Below, in pieces: positions 54,402 through 63,808 of a stretch of DNA of 64,000 bases. The notes beneath the pieces were generated by a model that saw only the letters and a program-made list of their open reading frames with translations, was not told the DNA's origin and made no database searches. A program made the translations under genes and the position numbers. The stretch comes from JAAUTT01 sp963846585 (lineage in GTDB: Bacteria > Bacteroidota > Bacteroidia > Bacteroidales > JAAUTT01). Where the stretch lies: assembly GCA_963846585.1 (NCBI GenBank), contig CAWJWO010000002.1, positions 186,001 to 250,000 on the forward strand, read 5' to 3'. Each line of letters starts with the position of its first letter. Position 1 is the stretch's first letter.

Positions 54402-55588
54402 TTCATAAATTTCACACAGGCAGGACTTTGAACCCCAACTTGAATTCCAACTTTAGTTAATTTACCTGTTTTATTATCTATGGAAAATATTGTCAGGTTA
54501 TCTGATTTCTGGTTTCCAACCACCAGAAATTTACCTGCCGGATCTATGGCAAAATTACGTGGTACCATACCCCCACTGGGGACTTTTTCAACCATATTCA
54601 GGAAACCTGTTTTTAAATCTATCGAAAATACTGTAATAGTGTTTTCAGGATCACGTTCAGCTGCATAAAGAAACTTACCTGAACGGCCAATATGAATATC
54701 TGAAGCTGTAGCCCCGGATTTTATATCATTGATTACCTGCAAAGTTTGCATTATCTCTAACTTTCCTGACGACTTATTAATTAAATAACCTTCAACCGTT
54801 CCACTTAATTCATTAAGAAGGTACATCCATTTTTTATTGGGATGAAAAGTCAGATGTCTTGGTCCTGAACCTGGTTTAATTGATGTTTTTGAAATGGATG
54901 TCAACTTTCCGTTAATTGTATCCAGTTTATAACCGTAAACAAAATCAGTCCCGAGGTCGGCTGAAAAAAACAGGTTACCTTCCGGGGCTGGAACAATACA
55001 ATGTGCGTGTGGCCCTGCTTGCCTTTTATCATTTATGCTTTTCCCTGTATCTTGTATGGTTGAAGCAATATTTCCCAACGACCCGTCAATTTTGATCGGT
55101 AACGAAACTACCGATCCACTTTGGTAATGTGATGCCAATATATATTTACCCGAATTGTCAATGCTCAGATAACATGGGTTTTTCCCTTTTGTATAAATGG
55201 TGTTGATAAGTTCTATTGTTGCAGAATCTATTATCCGGTATGCACTAACTGCACCTTCACCCGTTTCACTTACCGAAAACAGCCATTTTTTATTTGGGTG
55301 AACGGCTAAATATGAAGGGTTGGTTGTATCAGGAAACAATCCCATAAATTTCAATGACCCTGTAACAGAATTCATTGAATAGATATATATCCCTTTACCA
55401 GCTGGAGTGTAGGAACCAACATATAATAATAACTTTCTTACCGGAATGGTATTTAAAAGTTGTTTATTAATAATATTACTTTCCGATCTATTATAATTCA
55501 TCCCTGCACTTATTATTAATATACCTATGAAAAAAGCCAGGATAATTATTCCAGTTGTTTTTGAATATTTATTTTTCATAATCATCAA
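54398..55588 (-). CDS. Lactonase family beta-propeller protein (YbhE/Pgl-like)
   Basis: 396 residues. An N-terminal membrane anchor or signal at about 12-28 is followed by a seven-bladed propeller of the 6-phosphogluconolactonase (YbhE) type: LLYVGSYTPAGKGIYIYSMN, SYLAVHPNKKWLFSVSE, GPHAHCIVPAPEGNLFFSAD, PGSGPRHLTFHPNKKWMYLL and GMVPRNFAIDPAGKFLVVGN. The AG.GPRH and PHAH motifs are typical. The export signal suggests a periplasmic role, so it may not be the cytosolic pentose-phosphate lactonase. Same strand as the ThuA-type gene 22 bp upstream, so likely in an operon with it. Confidence 0.85.
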   Translation of the reverse strand: MMIMKNKYSKTTGIIILAFFIGILIISAGMNYNRSESNIINKQLLNTIPVRKLLLYVGSYTPAGKGIYIYSMNSVTGSLKFMGLFPDTTNPSYLAVHPNKKWLFSVSETGEGAVSAYRIIDSATIELINTIYTKGKNPCYLSIDNSGKYILASHYQSGSVVSLPIKIDGSLGNIASTIQDTGKSINDKRQAGPHAHCIVPAPEGNLFFSADLGTDFVYGYKLDTINGKLTSISKTSIKPGSGPRHLTFHPNKKWMYLLNELSGTVEGYLINKSSGKLEIMQTLQVINDIKSGATASDIHIGRSGKFLYAAERDPENTITVFSIDLKTGFLNMVEKVPSGGMVPRNFAIDPAGKFLVVGNQKSDNLTIFSIDNKTGKLTKVGIQVGVQSPACVKFMN

Positions 55589-55610
55589 ATATTATAATTT
55601 ATATCACAAT

Positions 55611-56375
55611 TTAGTTATTTTCTGTGGCAGTCCACATAATAGCCCCCTTAAGATGCTTTTTAAAAACCGGATCTGAATATTTTTGAGCTGAATGACCGAA
55701 CCCGGTTTGAAAAACCCTTCCTTTCCCCATTCTCCTGAACCACACTATAGGGTGATCGCCCATCCTTTGCACTACTCCTTTGAACCAGCGGTTGTCGTCC
55801 ACATCGTACGAATTTTCATCAAGCCGGGCCAAAACATGAACATTTTTCCGCGGATCAGGTGCAAAACTATACCATTCATCTTCAGTTTCCCAGATTGAAT
55901 CCCTGAAGCATTGCATAGCAGGATTTTCCTGATCTTCTATAATTACTTTAGCTTTTTGTAAAGGAGGATGTCCAATAAACCTGGTTCCAATAGCCTTATG
56001 GTACCATTTCCAGTCAGGTTCGGCATAAGCACCGGTATGGATAGCCAACAAACCTTTTCCTGATTCAACAAACTGTTCAACAGCCTTTTGTTCATTATTG
56101 TTTAATACATGGCCCCCAACCGAAAGAAAAATGATAAGACCAAATTGTTTTAAATTTTCAGGGCTAAATGCAGTGGAATCCTCAGTTACTACTATTTCCC
56201 AGCCATTTCCTGCACCCAGTTCATTTAATGTAGTAATGCCTGCCGGAACCGACTCATGTATGTACCCGTTACTTTTCGAAAATACAATTATTTTTAAATG
56301 ATTGGCATTCATTTTAATCGATTGACTATGAGCAATTGATCCAAATAATAAAATTAATATCAAAAAGTACTTCAT
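55611..56375 (-). CDS. ThuA domain protein, exported
   Basis: 254 residues with a signal peptide ending near AHSQS. ThuA-like amidotransferase-type fold: KIIVFSKSNGYIHESVPAGI, FGLIIFLSVGGHVLNNNEQK, GLLAIHTGAYAEPDWKWYHK, then HPIVWFRRMGKGRVFQTGFG and a C-terminal HLKGAIMWTA. The WF.R.GKGRVF..G.GH block is diagnostic. The family is linked to trehalose or other sugar utilisation, but the exact reaction is unknown. Followed 22 bp later by the lactonase-type gene. Confidence 0.9.
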   Translation of the reverse strand: MKYFLILILLFGSIAHSQSIKMNANHLKIIVFSKSNGYIHESVPAGITTLNELGAGNGWEIVVTEDSTAFSPENLKQFGLIIFLSVGGHVLNNNEQKAVEQFVESGKGLLAIHTGAYAEPDWKWYHKAIGTRFIGHPPLQKAKVIIEDQENPAMQCFRDSIWETEDEWYSFAPDPRKNVHVLARLDENSYDVDDNRWFKGVVQRMGDHPIVWFRRMGKGRVFQTGFGHSAQKYSDPVFKKHLKGAIMWTATENN

Positions 56376-56400
56376 ATTTAAATTTTAATATTTAAAAGTA

Positions 56401-57045
56401 TTATTTTTTTAATAGTTTAAAGGCATGCACCCATTCATTAGTTAATAATCCCGGTATACACCACAACATACATAAAGGTTCTATTGCCCTGGCTGATTCA
56501 ACTCCACCAAAATCAGCAGTTTCCCAGCCAAAAGCTTCCAGAATCCCCGACACTTCTTTTTTTGCTTCTTTATTATTACCACAAATAAACATTGTTGGCT
56601 TACTTTCAAAAACAGGATTAACCATAAAAGCGTTGCCAACGCTGTTAAATGCCTTAACAAAATTTGCCTTGGGTACAGTTTTCTGTAATTCTTCCATCAA
56701 TGATTTTTCCAGGGTAGTAAAATATTTCAAAACACCATTTTCAGGCGCTTTATCAGCTATAGGATTGGTAGTATCAATAATAGTTTTATTATTTAAATTA
56801 TCATATCCTGCCTGTTCAAGTACATTTTTAACTACTGTACCTTTAACTGCCAATACTATTATTTCACCATATTTGGCAGTTTCTGATACCGTACCAATCT
56901 GTGCATTAACTCCTGATCCTTTTTGCCAGCCTGCCAGTTTTGATTTATCCCTCGTACCAAGCATAACCTGGTAACCATGTTTTACAAACCCACTCCCCAA
57001 GGTTTGAGCAACAATCCCTGATCCGATAATTCCAATTTTTTTCAT
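56401..57045 (-). CDS. NADPH-dependent F420-reductase-like protein
   Basis: 214 residues. The N-terminal Rossmann motif is IGIIGSGIVAQTLGSGFVKH, then GYQVMLGTRDKSKL with the Thr-Arg-Asp that favours NADPH, as in the F420:NADPH oxidoreductase-like family (COG2085). IIVLAVKGTVVKNVLEQAG and IDTTNPI are also typical, as is KAFNSVGNAFMVNP. F420 is unlikely in Bacteroidota, so it is probably an NADPH-dependent reductase of unknown substrate. It sits 25 bp upstream of the ThuA-type gene on the same strand. Confidence 0.85.
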   Translation of the reverse strand: MKKIGIIGSGIVAQTLGSGFVKHGYQVMLGTRDKSKLAGWQKGSGVNAQIGTVSETAKYGEIIVLAVKGTVVKNVLEQAGYDNLNNKTIIDTTNPIADKAPENGVLKYFTTLEKSLMEELQKTVPKANFVKAFNSVGNAFMVNPVFESKPTMFICGNNKEAKKEVSGILEAFGWETADFGGVESARAIEPLCMLWCIPGLLTNEWVHAFKLLKK

Positions 57046-57201
57046 TCTGTTTTATTTATATGTATTAATGATCTTTTTGAATAATTAACAAATTTCTTAT
57101 AAATGAGTTTTATCATTCCTTTAAAAAACTATCATATTAGTTTCTTAATGTCACAAATTAATATTTTTAAATTTGAGGAATAATTAACTAATATCCGGTA
57201 T

Positions 57202-57828
57202 ATGATAGAAATAATAATAGGCAGCATAATTATTAGTACCTTACATGTAATAATACCTAATCACTGGATTCCCATTGTAGTAATTGCCAAAGCGGAAAAA
57301 TGGACCTGGCACCAAACATTTTTTGCAACCGTTTTTTCAGGTTTTGCTCATACTTCCAGTACTATATTTCTTGGTACAATGGTTGGCTTTACAGGCTATA
57401 AATTATCCGAACGGTATTCATTTATTTCACATCAGTTAGCTCCTCTTATCCTGGTTGTTCTGGGCATCATCTTTATCGTATTGGATAGACGGAAAAGTCA
57501 TAAACATTCACACCAGCATCTTGATTTGGATGTAAAGAACAAATCATACAGGGCAATTTTGTTTTCATTAAGTCTATCATTATTCCTCACACCCTGCGTA
57601 GAAATTGAAGCTTATTATTTTAAAGCAGGTTCAACCGGATGGCCGGGAATAATTGCCGTATCAGTTATTTATATGATTTTTACCATTTTATCAATGACAA
57701 TTCTTGTTTATGCAGGCATAATTGGGGTAAAAAAGATACGATCCCATTATCTGGAACATCATGAAAAATTAATCACTGGCCTTGTTTTGGTTATCCTGGG
57801 AGTTATTTCGCTTTTAATTCAGTTTTAA
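57202..57828 (+). CDS. Six-helix membrane protein with His-rich loop, metal-transport-like
   Basis: 208 residues with about six membrane segments. The first helix has STLHVIIPNHWIPIVVIAKA (the H-x5-H/D arrangement seen in NicO/RcnA and TauE-like proteins). A cytoplasmic loop is His-rich (RRKSHKHSHQHLDLD). A later helix has SLFLTPCVEIEAYY. The His-rich loop suggests a divalent-metal exporter such as Ni/Co, but the match is partial. The next gene starts 2 bp after its stop. Confidence 0.6.
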   Translation: MIEIIIGSIIISTLHVIIPNHWIPIVVIAKAEKWTWHQTFFATVFSGFAHTSSTIFLGTMVGFTGYKLSERYSFISHQLAPLILVVLGIIFIVLDRRKSHKHSHQHLDLDVKNKSYRAILFSLSLSLFLTPCVEIEAYYFKAGSTGWPGIIAVSVIYMIFTILSMTILVYAGIIGVKKIRSHYLEHHEKLITGLVLVILGVISLLIQF

Positions 57829-57829
57829 A

Positions 57830-58375
57830 ATGAAAACATACATAGCTATATTACGTGGAATTAATGTTAGCGGGCACAACATAATAAAAATGGATGAACT
57901 AAAGACTAGTCTCCATAGTTTGAATCTTATAAATATTGAAACTTACATTCAAAGTGGAAATATAGTATTTGACTATGATAATACTAATCAGGATAAATTA
58001 ATCTTTATGCTTGAAAATAATATCAGGCAAACTTTTGGTATTGACGTAACTTTAATTATCCGAAGTGCTGAACAGATGACTAAAATATTTAAAAATAACC
58101 CATTTATTAACACCAGGAATGAAGATGTTAATAAACTTCATGTTACTTTTTTTTCAAAATCTCCGGATCAGGAAGTTCTTATGAACATATTAAATAATAC
58201 ATTTTTACCGGATGAATTTATCGTAAATGATGATATAGCCTATCTTTTTTGTCCAAATGGATATGGAAACACTAAAATTAACAACAGCTTTTTCGAAAAA
58301 AAACTTAAGGTATCAGCAACTACAAGGAATTGGAAAACTGTAAGTCAATTGATGCTGATGGCACAAAACCGTTAA
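57830..58375 (+). CDS. DUF1697 family protein
   Basis: 181 residues. It begins MKTYIAILRGINVSGHNIIK then MDELKTSLHSL, and NIETYIQSGNIVFD follows; these are the conserved N-terminal blocks of DUF1697. FSKSPDQ and the C-terminal SATTRNWKTVSQLMLMA (the TTRNW.T...L motif) complete it. The family has a known fold but no established function. It starts 2 bp after the upstream gene and is probably cotranscribed. Confidence 0.9.
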   Translation: MKTYIAILRGINVSGHNIIKMDELKTSLHSLNLINIETYIQSGNIVFDYDNTNQDKLIFMLENNIRQTFGIDVTLIIRSAEQMTKIFKNNPFINTRNEDVNKLHVTFFSKSPDQEVLMNILNNTFLPDEFIVNDDIAYLFCPNGYGNTKINNSFFEKKLKVSATTRNWKTVSQLMLMAQNR

Positions 58376-58402
58376 AAATGAAATAATTTAATTAATTATG
58401 GC

Positions 58403-59260
58403 TCAAAATTTGTTAGTTAATGAGTAACTTTTCGATGTCTCTGATTCATATACCAAAACAATAATTATACTAAGTATAATACCTAAAATAACAAATGATT
58501 GTATTCCTATTCTCCATTCAAAATAATACCAACAAGAAGCTCCGGCAAAATGGATTAGAATAAAACAAAAAATTAAAATTAAAGCCATCCGTTTTGGAAT
58601 AAAAAACACAAGTAAAAATAGTATGCCCGAATAAACCAAATCATATAGTACAAAGTAATACCAACCTATATTTAAAAAAAAACGAGATATTTGATTACCT
58701 TCATGTACTGTATCAGGATGAATCCAATAGCTATCAGGCTGCCCAATTAATGTATTTGCACAATCTAAAAAAATTAATCCAATCATTACCAAACCCAATT
58801 TTATTAAGATTTTATTTGTACTAATGTTTATTTTTGTGAATAAATTGAATACAATAAAAGGTGAAAGTACTATTGCAAATAAAGGAACCGCGATCATCCC
58901 AAGATGCCATCTTATAGCTATCCAATTGGTTACAACAAAAAAATATCCAAAAATAAATGAAAATATTGTAATCAAAGCTAAACGTTTAGGTAATAGAGAT
59001 ACCAACAAAAATACCACTGTCAGGTAAACTACACATGTTACAATGTATGTAAACCAACCATAACCTATGAAAAAATCGAATGCGTGATTTGTTGGATTGT
59101 AAATTGATAATCCATCTGCGCGAATAGCGGTTTCAGGATTGTGCCAATACTTAGTACTTTGTCCGATAAGTGTATTTATAAAACAGCAGACAATGGTACC
59201 GACCAAAATCCATCTCATCCTGTTAACGATATTGTCTTTGGGAAATTTCAACTGTACCAT
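58403..59260 (-). CDS. Membrane protein built of two internal repeats, unknown
   Basis: 285 residues with eight hydrophobic segments in two sets of four. The halves are clearly homologous: FINTLIGQSTKYWHNPETA (about 22-40) against CANTLIGQPDSYWIHPDTV (about 162-180), and VSLLPKRLALITIFSFIFGY against VFFIPKRMALILIFCFILIH. Each half places the NTLIGQ..YW..P.T motif in the first extracytoplasmic loop. I do not recognise the family. The two-fold repeat suggests a channel- or transporter-like pseudosymmetric fold (inference). Confidence 0.6.
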   Translation of the reverse strand: MVQLKFPKDNIVNRMRWILVGTIVCCFINTLIGQSTKYWHNPETAIRADGLSIYNPTNHAFDFFIGYGWFTYIVTCVVYLTVVFLLVSLLPKRLALITIFSFIFGYFFVVTNWIAIRWHLGMIAVPLFAIVLSPFIVFNLFTKINISTNKILIKLGLVMIGLIFLDCANTLIGQPDSYWIHPDTVHEGNQISRFFLNIGWYYFVLYDLVYSGILFLLVFFIPKRMALILIFCFILIHFAGASCWYYFEWRIGIQSFVILGIILSIIIVLVYESETSKSYSLTNKF

Positions 59261-59455
59261 AGTAAAAATTATAATAAAATTTTATTAGCTTACCTAAAAC
59301 ATATTAAATATGAAAATGTTTATACAGATTATCCGTAAAGGTTTTAGGTTCCTTTTTTTTTGATATTTCTGTGTCTGTAGCGTCACTATCCGGTAATATT
59401 CATGGGTGGAGATGGTTATAACCATTCGATAATGTAGATTGCTGAAGGATCATGT

Positions 59456-59566
59456 TTACATTTTTCCATTTAAAACAATTACTACATTTCCCTTTTTGTG
59501 ACCTTTGTCAACATACCTATGAGCCTCAATAATCTGTCTTGTAATATCCTCATATTTTATTTCCTC
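59456..59566 (-). pseudogene. Zinc-type alcohol dehydrogenase/quinone oxidoreductase, C-terminal remnant
   Basis: The minus-strand frame ending at TAA 59456-59458 reads YEDITRQIIEAHRYVDKGHK then KGNVVIVLNGKM. EAHRYVDKGHKKGNVVI is the last helix-strand of NAD(P)-dependent medium-chain alcohol dehydrogenases. The homology starts exactly at the left edge of the tandem palindromic repeat (59569), and the rest of the gene is not found on the other side. It is a truncated relic. Confidence 0.65.
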
Positions 59567-59568
59567 TA

Positions 59569-60437
59569 TTTTTTAATCACATCATCCAAAAAATCACACA
59601 AATCCCAGTTCAGACATTTATTGTGAGATCAAAATGCTATAAACCCGAAAGGATTTTGATTTGTTTTCTTTTTCCGGAAAATATATCAAAATCCTTTCTC
59701 GAAAATGAGAAAAAGCGTTTAAGGTTTAAACAGTGGAGCATAACAAGGTTGCGGCATTGGTGAGGTACGAGACAGTGCGGTACCGAAGTGGAGTGGAATT
59801 AAATAAACACTAAATGGCTTTAATTCCTATATTGTCTGAACTGTGATTTTTGGGATTAAAGGATATTGGGATTTTTAGTCACGTAATCTTAAAATTCACA
59901 CAAATCCCAGTTCAGACATATATTGTGAGATCAAAATGCCATAAACCTAAAGGGATTTTGAATTGTTTTCTTTTTCCGGAAAATATTTCAAAATTTTTTC
60001 TCGAAAAAGAGAAAAAGCGTTTAAGGTTTAAACAGTGGAGCATAACAAGGTTGCGGCACTGACGAGGTAAGAGACGGTGACGTACCGAAGTGTAGTTGAA
60101 TGAAATAAACACTAAATGGCTTTAATTCCTATAAATTGTCTGAACTGGGATTTTTGGGATTAAAGGATTTTGGGATTTTTTATCACATAATCCAAAAAAT
60201 CACACAAATCCCAGTTCAGACATTTATTGTGAGATCAAAATGCCATAAACCCGAAAGGATTTTGATTTGTTTTCTTTTTCCGGAAAATATATCAAAATTC
60301 TTTCTCGAAAATGAGAAAAAGCGTTTAAGGTTTAAACAGTGGAGCATAACAAGGTTGCGGCACTGACGAGGTAAGAGACGGTGACGTACCGAAGTGTAGT
60401 TGAATGAAATAAACACTAAATGGCTTTAATTTCTATT
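59569..60437. repeat. Three tandem ~303-bp units of nested palindromes
   Basis: Units begin near 59569, 59871 and 60175 (the motif cacacaaatcccagttcaga recurs at 59595, 59897 and 60201); the third is shorter. Each contains a hairpin with up to 14-bp arms (in unit 1, gaaaggattttgat at 59647-59660 against 59685-59698, around a ttttccggaaaa centre). Each unit junction forms a second inverted repeat of tgtctgaactgggattt with aaatcccagttcagaca. Short open frames in each unit repeat the same peptide on both strands and are not credible genes. It is probably a tandemly amplified non-coding element. Confidence 0.85.
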
Positions 60438-60719
60438 AAATAAAGGGTTTATACCGTTGAGAGGAGGGATGGAATATTTGCACTCAATCCATAAGGTGAT
60501 ATTTGATTTTCTTTTACATTTATATTAAATTACTAAATTTAGGTTGGATGTTTTATTAAAATTATTTATATGATAAAAATCTTATTATTAATCTTATGAA
60601 TATAAAGAAATTTAGTCTTAGTGATTAAATTATTATAACTTTAGCTTTTTTGTGCGTAGGACATAAATAGCCAAATTGTATAAGTTTGATTTTGCATATA
60701 GCAAACTAAATGATTGTTA
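60438..60719. other. AT-rich leader before the Ntn-hydrolase-like gene
   Basis: Under 300 bp between the repeat array and ATG 60720. No gene or tRNA was recognised. A candidate promoter must lie here, but I could not place a convincing -33/-7 pair. Confidence 0.35.
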
Positions 60720-62006
60720 ATGTCTGCAGTAGTAGGTATTTTAAACAAACAAGCAATTGTCATGGCAGCTGATAGTGTTGTGACAGTTGGTGGTGTTAAT
60801 CATAAAATTTTCAATAAGGCAAACAAAGTATTTACTTTATCCAAACAGCACCCTGTTGATATAATGCTTTACAATTCTGCAGAATTTATGTCTACGCCAT
60901 GAGAAACAATTATTAAAATTTATCGCAAACAACTTGATAATAAATCATTCCCAACTATAAAGGAATATCAACAAAATTTTATTGAATTTCTTCATTTAAA
61001 AAATTTCTATTCAGACATAACTCTACAAAACGTATTTTTAGAAACTTTTATATCGAATATCATCGCGATGATATCTAAAAACATTAAAGACAACCACAGT
61101 GATTTGTTCAAAGATGTCACACCTGATAAAATAAATGAATTTTTACGCTATTTTGAAGAAGCACTTGACAGGTCTGTACAAACTTTTAACTATTATCCGA
61201 TTTGTGATGAATTTGTAGATTATTCTTTTGAAATGTTTGATTCTTATGCTTACCAAATATTCAATAATGTTAACCAACATAGTTTTGTTGCAAACGAAAT
61301 CATATTATCCTATGAGTTGTTTTTAAAACTAAAACAAGTTATTTATGCTATTTTGAGAACTAAAAATGAAATTCCTAACTATACTGGACTTATTTTTACA
61401 GGTTTTGGAGAAGACGAAATTTATCCACAATTAATTCCAGTTAATATTTCAATGGTAATTGATAACAGATTAAGATATTACTTAGATGAAAACAGTAGTG
61501 CAAGTATTTCGAATAATGACAACGCTGCTGTTCGTCCTTTTGCGCAAACAGATGTTATTGACACAATACTGTCAGGTGTTGACCCTCATTTAGATGGGCT
61601 TTATTTAAACAATTTAGATGCGGTTTTTAAAAAATATAATCAAACAATTTTAGCTTTAATAGGTAATTCAAACCCACTCCTTTCAACACAAATACAAAAC
61701 CTTGATATGGGTCCAATTGTTACAGAATTTAATAATATGAACGCACAAATTAAAAGAGAGAAGTATATTGGTCCTTTAATGTCAGCTGTAAGTAACTTAT
61801 CTAAAGAAGATTTAGCTGAAATGGCTGAAAGTCTGATTTATTTGACATATTTAAAAAGAAGAATCACTAACGCAAAAGAGAGCGTTGGTGGCCCAGTAGA
61901 TGTGGCAATTATCTCAAAAGGTGATGGGTTTATATGGATAAAACGAAAACATTACTTTAAACCTGAACTAAATCAACATTTTTTTAGCAACTATTTTAAA
62001 AAATAA
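60720..62006 (+). pseudogene. Ntn-hydrolase (proteasome-like) family protein, TGA-interrupted
   Basis: From ATG 60720 the frame encodes MSAVVGILNKQAIVMAADSV, resembling the proteasome-beta N-terminal strand pair (…IVMAADSVVTV), then KIFNKANKVFTLSKQHPVDI and AEFMSTP, followed by TGA at 60900-60902. It continues in the same frame with ETIIKIYRKQL and some 365 more codons to 62006. TGA replaces what should be TGG (Trp) in a STPWETIIK context. The C-terminal 310 residues have no domain I can name. A single G-to-A change, or a base-call error, separates this from an intact 428-residue gene. The next gene starts 4 bp after the stop. Confidence 0.7.
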
Positions 62007-62010
62007 AATT

Positions 62011-62223
62011 ATGGACATATTATTTTTTGATAAAAATTTTCCTGAAACTGTTAACTCAAGCATTGATATATTATCTGCATTTAAACAAAAATCGAAAAAG
62101 TCTTTAATTATTAATCAAAACATGTCTGATAAAGACATTTCAGAAGTTGTTTCTGAAAAAATAATTAACATAGTAAAGGAGCAATTTCAAGTTACTGAAG
62201 AAAATTTTCGACAACAAAGCTAA
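62011..62223 (+). CDS. Small hypothetical protein paired with the Ntn-hydrolase-like gene
   Basis: 70 residues, acidic and helical (DKDISEVVSEKIINIVKEQF). It starts 4 bp after the preceding stop, so it is cotranscribed. No family recognised. It may be a regulator or partner subunit of the Ntn-hydrolase-like protein; this is only context. Confidence 0.5.
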   Translation: MDILFFDKNFPETVNSSIDILSAFKQKSKKSLIINQNMSDKDISEVVSEKIINIVKEQFQVTEENFRQQS

Positions 62224-62317
62224 AAGATTATAAAAATAATCACAAGCACCCAACTATTTAAATTATCGGTTGCTTACAATGCTCGTTCAATTTGAAAATT
62301 TTAAAATTAAAAGTTAA

Positions 62318-63808
62318 TTAATCTCTTGAGCTTAATTTTATCATAATTTCCCGAAAACTAGCTAATCCTGCCTCCAAGTTTTCAATGATATCGGCAGCTA
62401 TGACATCCGGATCAGGGAGATTGTCAAGATCGGCCAAGGATTTATCCTTAAGCCAGGTAATATCTAAACTGGTTTTATCACGACTGATAATTTCTTCATA
62501 GCTGAATTTTCTCCAACGACCTTCCGGATTACTATCAGCATTAAAGGTTTCTTTACGCTGATGACGGTTTGGTGCATTATAGCAGCCGATGAAATCCTTA
62601 AGATCATCCAGCTTTAAAGGATTTTTCTTTAATGTATGATGAATATTGGTTCTGTAATCATAAATCCAAATTTCTTTTGTCCAGGGAACTTTACTTGCCG
62701 GTTTATTATCAAAAAAAATCACATTTGCTTTAACTCCCAGAGCATAAAATATTCCTGTTGGCAAACGTAAAATTGTGTGTAAGTCAGTAGTCTCTATTAG
62801 TTTTTTCCGGACTGTTTCACCCGCTCCTCCTTCAAATAATACATTATCCGGAACTACAACGGCGGCAAAACCGGTTGTTTTTAACATCGACCGGATATGT
62901 TGAACAAAGTTTAACTGTTTGTTGCTGGTAGTAGCCCAAAAATCCTGCCTATTGTATGTTAAATCGTCTTTTTCAAGTTCTCCTTCCTCGTTGGTGAATG
63001 TCTGGCTGCTTTTTTTTCCAAAAGGCGGATTGGCCAGAACATAATCATAAGTGACGGAAGAGGCTGCAATTAAAGCATCAGCCGGAGATATAAAATTATC
63101 GCTTTCTATGTCACCTATATTATGTAAAAAGAGGTTCATCAGTGCCAAACGTCTTGTACCGGCTACAATTTCATTGCCATAAAATGTTTTAAGTTTGATA
63201 AACTGGTTTTGTTCTTTATCCAATTTATTATTTGTAACGAGGTAATCATATGATGCCAGGAAGAAACCTCCTGTTCCACAGGCAGGATCAGCAATTGTTT
63301 TCATTGGTTGTGGCTGAACACATTCAACCATGGCACGAATTAAAGCTCTTGGTGTAAAGTATTGCCCGGCTCCGCTTTTTACGTCTTCTGCATTTTTTTC
63401 CAACAATCCTTCATAAATATCACCCTTAACATCAGCCCCCATCACCAACCAATTTTCGCTTCCGATCATGTCGATTACCTTAGCCAACATCGCAGGGTCT
63501 TGAATTTTATTCTGGCTCTTGGTAAATATTTGTCCTAAAATACCTTTTTGAGTGCTTAACTCACGAAGTAATGTCGCATAATATAGTTCTAATTCTGCTC
63601 CTTTTTTGGAGATCAAACTTTCCCAATTGAAAGCTTTTGGAATATTTAACTGACGGTTATATGGTGGTTTACTATATTCATCGGCCATTTTTAAAAACAA
63701 TAGGTATGTGAGTTGTTCCAAATAATCCCCATAACCTACTCCAACGTCTCGGAGGGGATTACAAAATGACCAAACTTTGCTTACTATGCTGGAAGTGTTG
63801 TTGCTCAT
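62318..63808 (-). CDS. hsdM: Type I restriction-modification DNA methyltransferase subunit
   Basis: About 496 residues from ATG 63808. The longer frame to 63841 is rejected because the start at 63808 overlaps the stop of the upstream gene as ATGA. The N-terminal helical HsdM_N domain has WSFCNPLRDVGVGYGDYLEQ and KMADE. SAM-binding motif I is IADPACGTGGFFLASYDYL; catalytic motif IV is ANPPFG (N-P-P-F, N6-adenine type). GAGQYFTPRALI precedes motif I, as in HsdM. It methylates adenine in the recognition site chosen by HsdS. hsdS and hsdR are not in the window, but may lie just beyond either flank of the operon. Confidence 0.93.
   Translation of the reverse strand: MSNNTSSIVSKVWSFCNPLRDVGVGYGDYLEQLTYLLFLKMADEYSKPPYNRQLNIPKAFNWESLISKKGAELELYYATLLRELSTQKGILGQIFTKSQNKIQDPAMLAKVIDMIGSENWLVMGADVKGDIYEGLLEKNAEDVKSGAGQYFTPRALIRAMVECVQPQPMKTIADPACGTGGFFLASYDYLVTNNKLDKEQNQFIKLKTFYGNEIVAGTRRLALMNLFLHNIGDIESDNFISPADALIAASSVTYDYVLANPPFGKKSSQTFTNEEGELEKDDLTYNRQDFWATTSNKQLNFVQHIRSMLKTTGFAAVVVPDNVLFEGGAGETVRKKLIETTDLHTILRLPTGIFYALGVKANVIFFDNKPASKVPWTKEIWIYDYRTNIHHTLKKNPLKLDDLKDFIGCYNAPNRHQRKETFNADSNPEGRWRKFSYEEIISRDKTSLDITWLKDKSLADLDNLPDPDVIAADIIENLEAGLASFREIMIKLSSRD

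Noticed and set aside
59850..60416. Short 66-76-residue frames on both strands in the palindromic units
   Set aside because: Same peptide in each unit on both strands, explained by the tandem repeat; no protein-like features.
59569..60437. CRISPR array
   Set aside because: The repeated units are about 303 bp with nested palindromes; there are no short repeats with unique spacers and no cas genes.
6446..60902. Reassigned UGA codon (UGA as Trp or Sec)
   Set aside because: TGA is a real stop at several coupled junctions (122, 8726, 43102, 63805) and TGG is used freely for Trp; no SECIS-like context was sought or seen.
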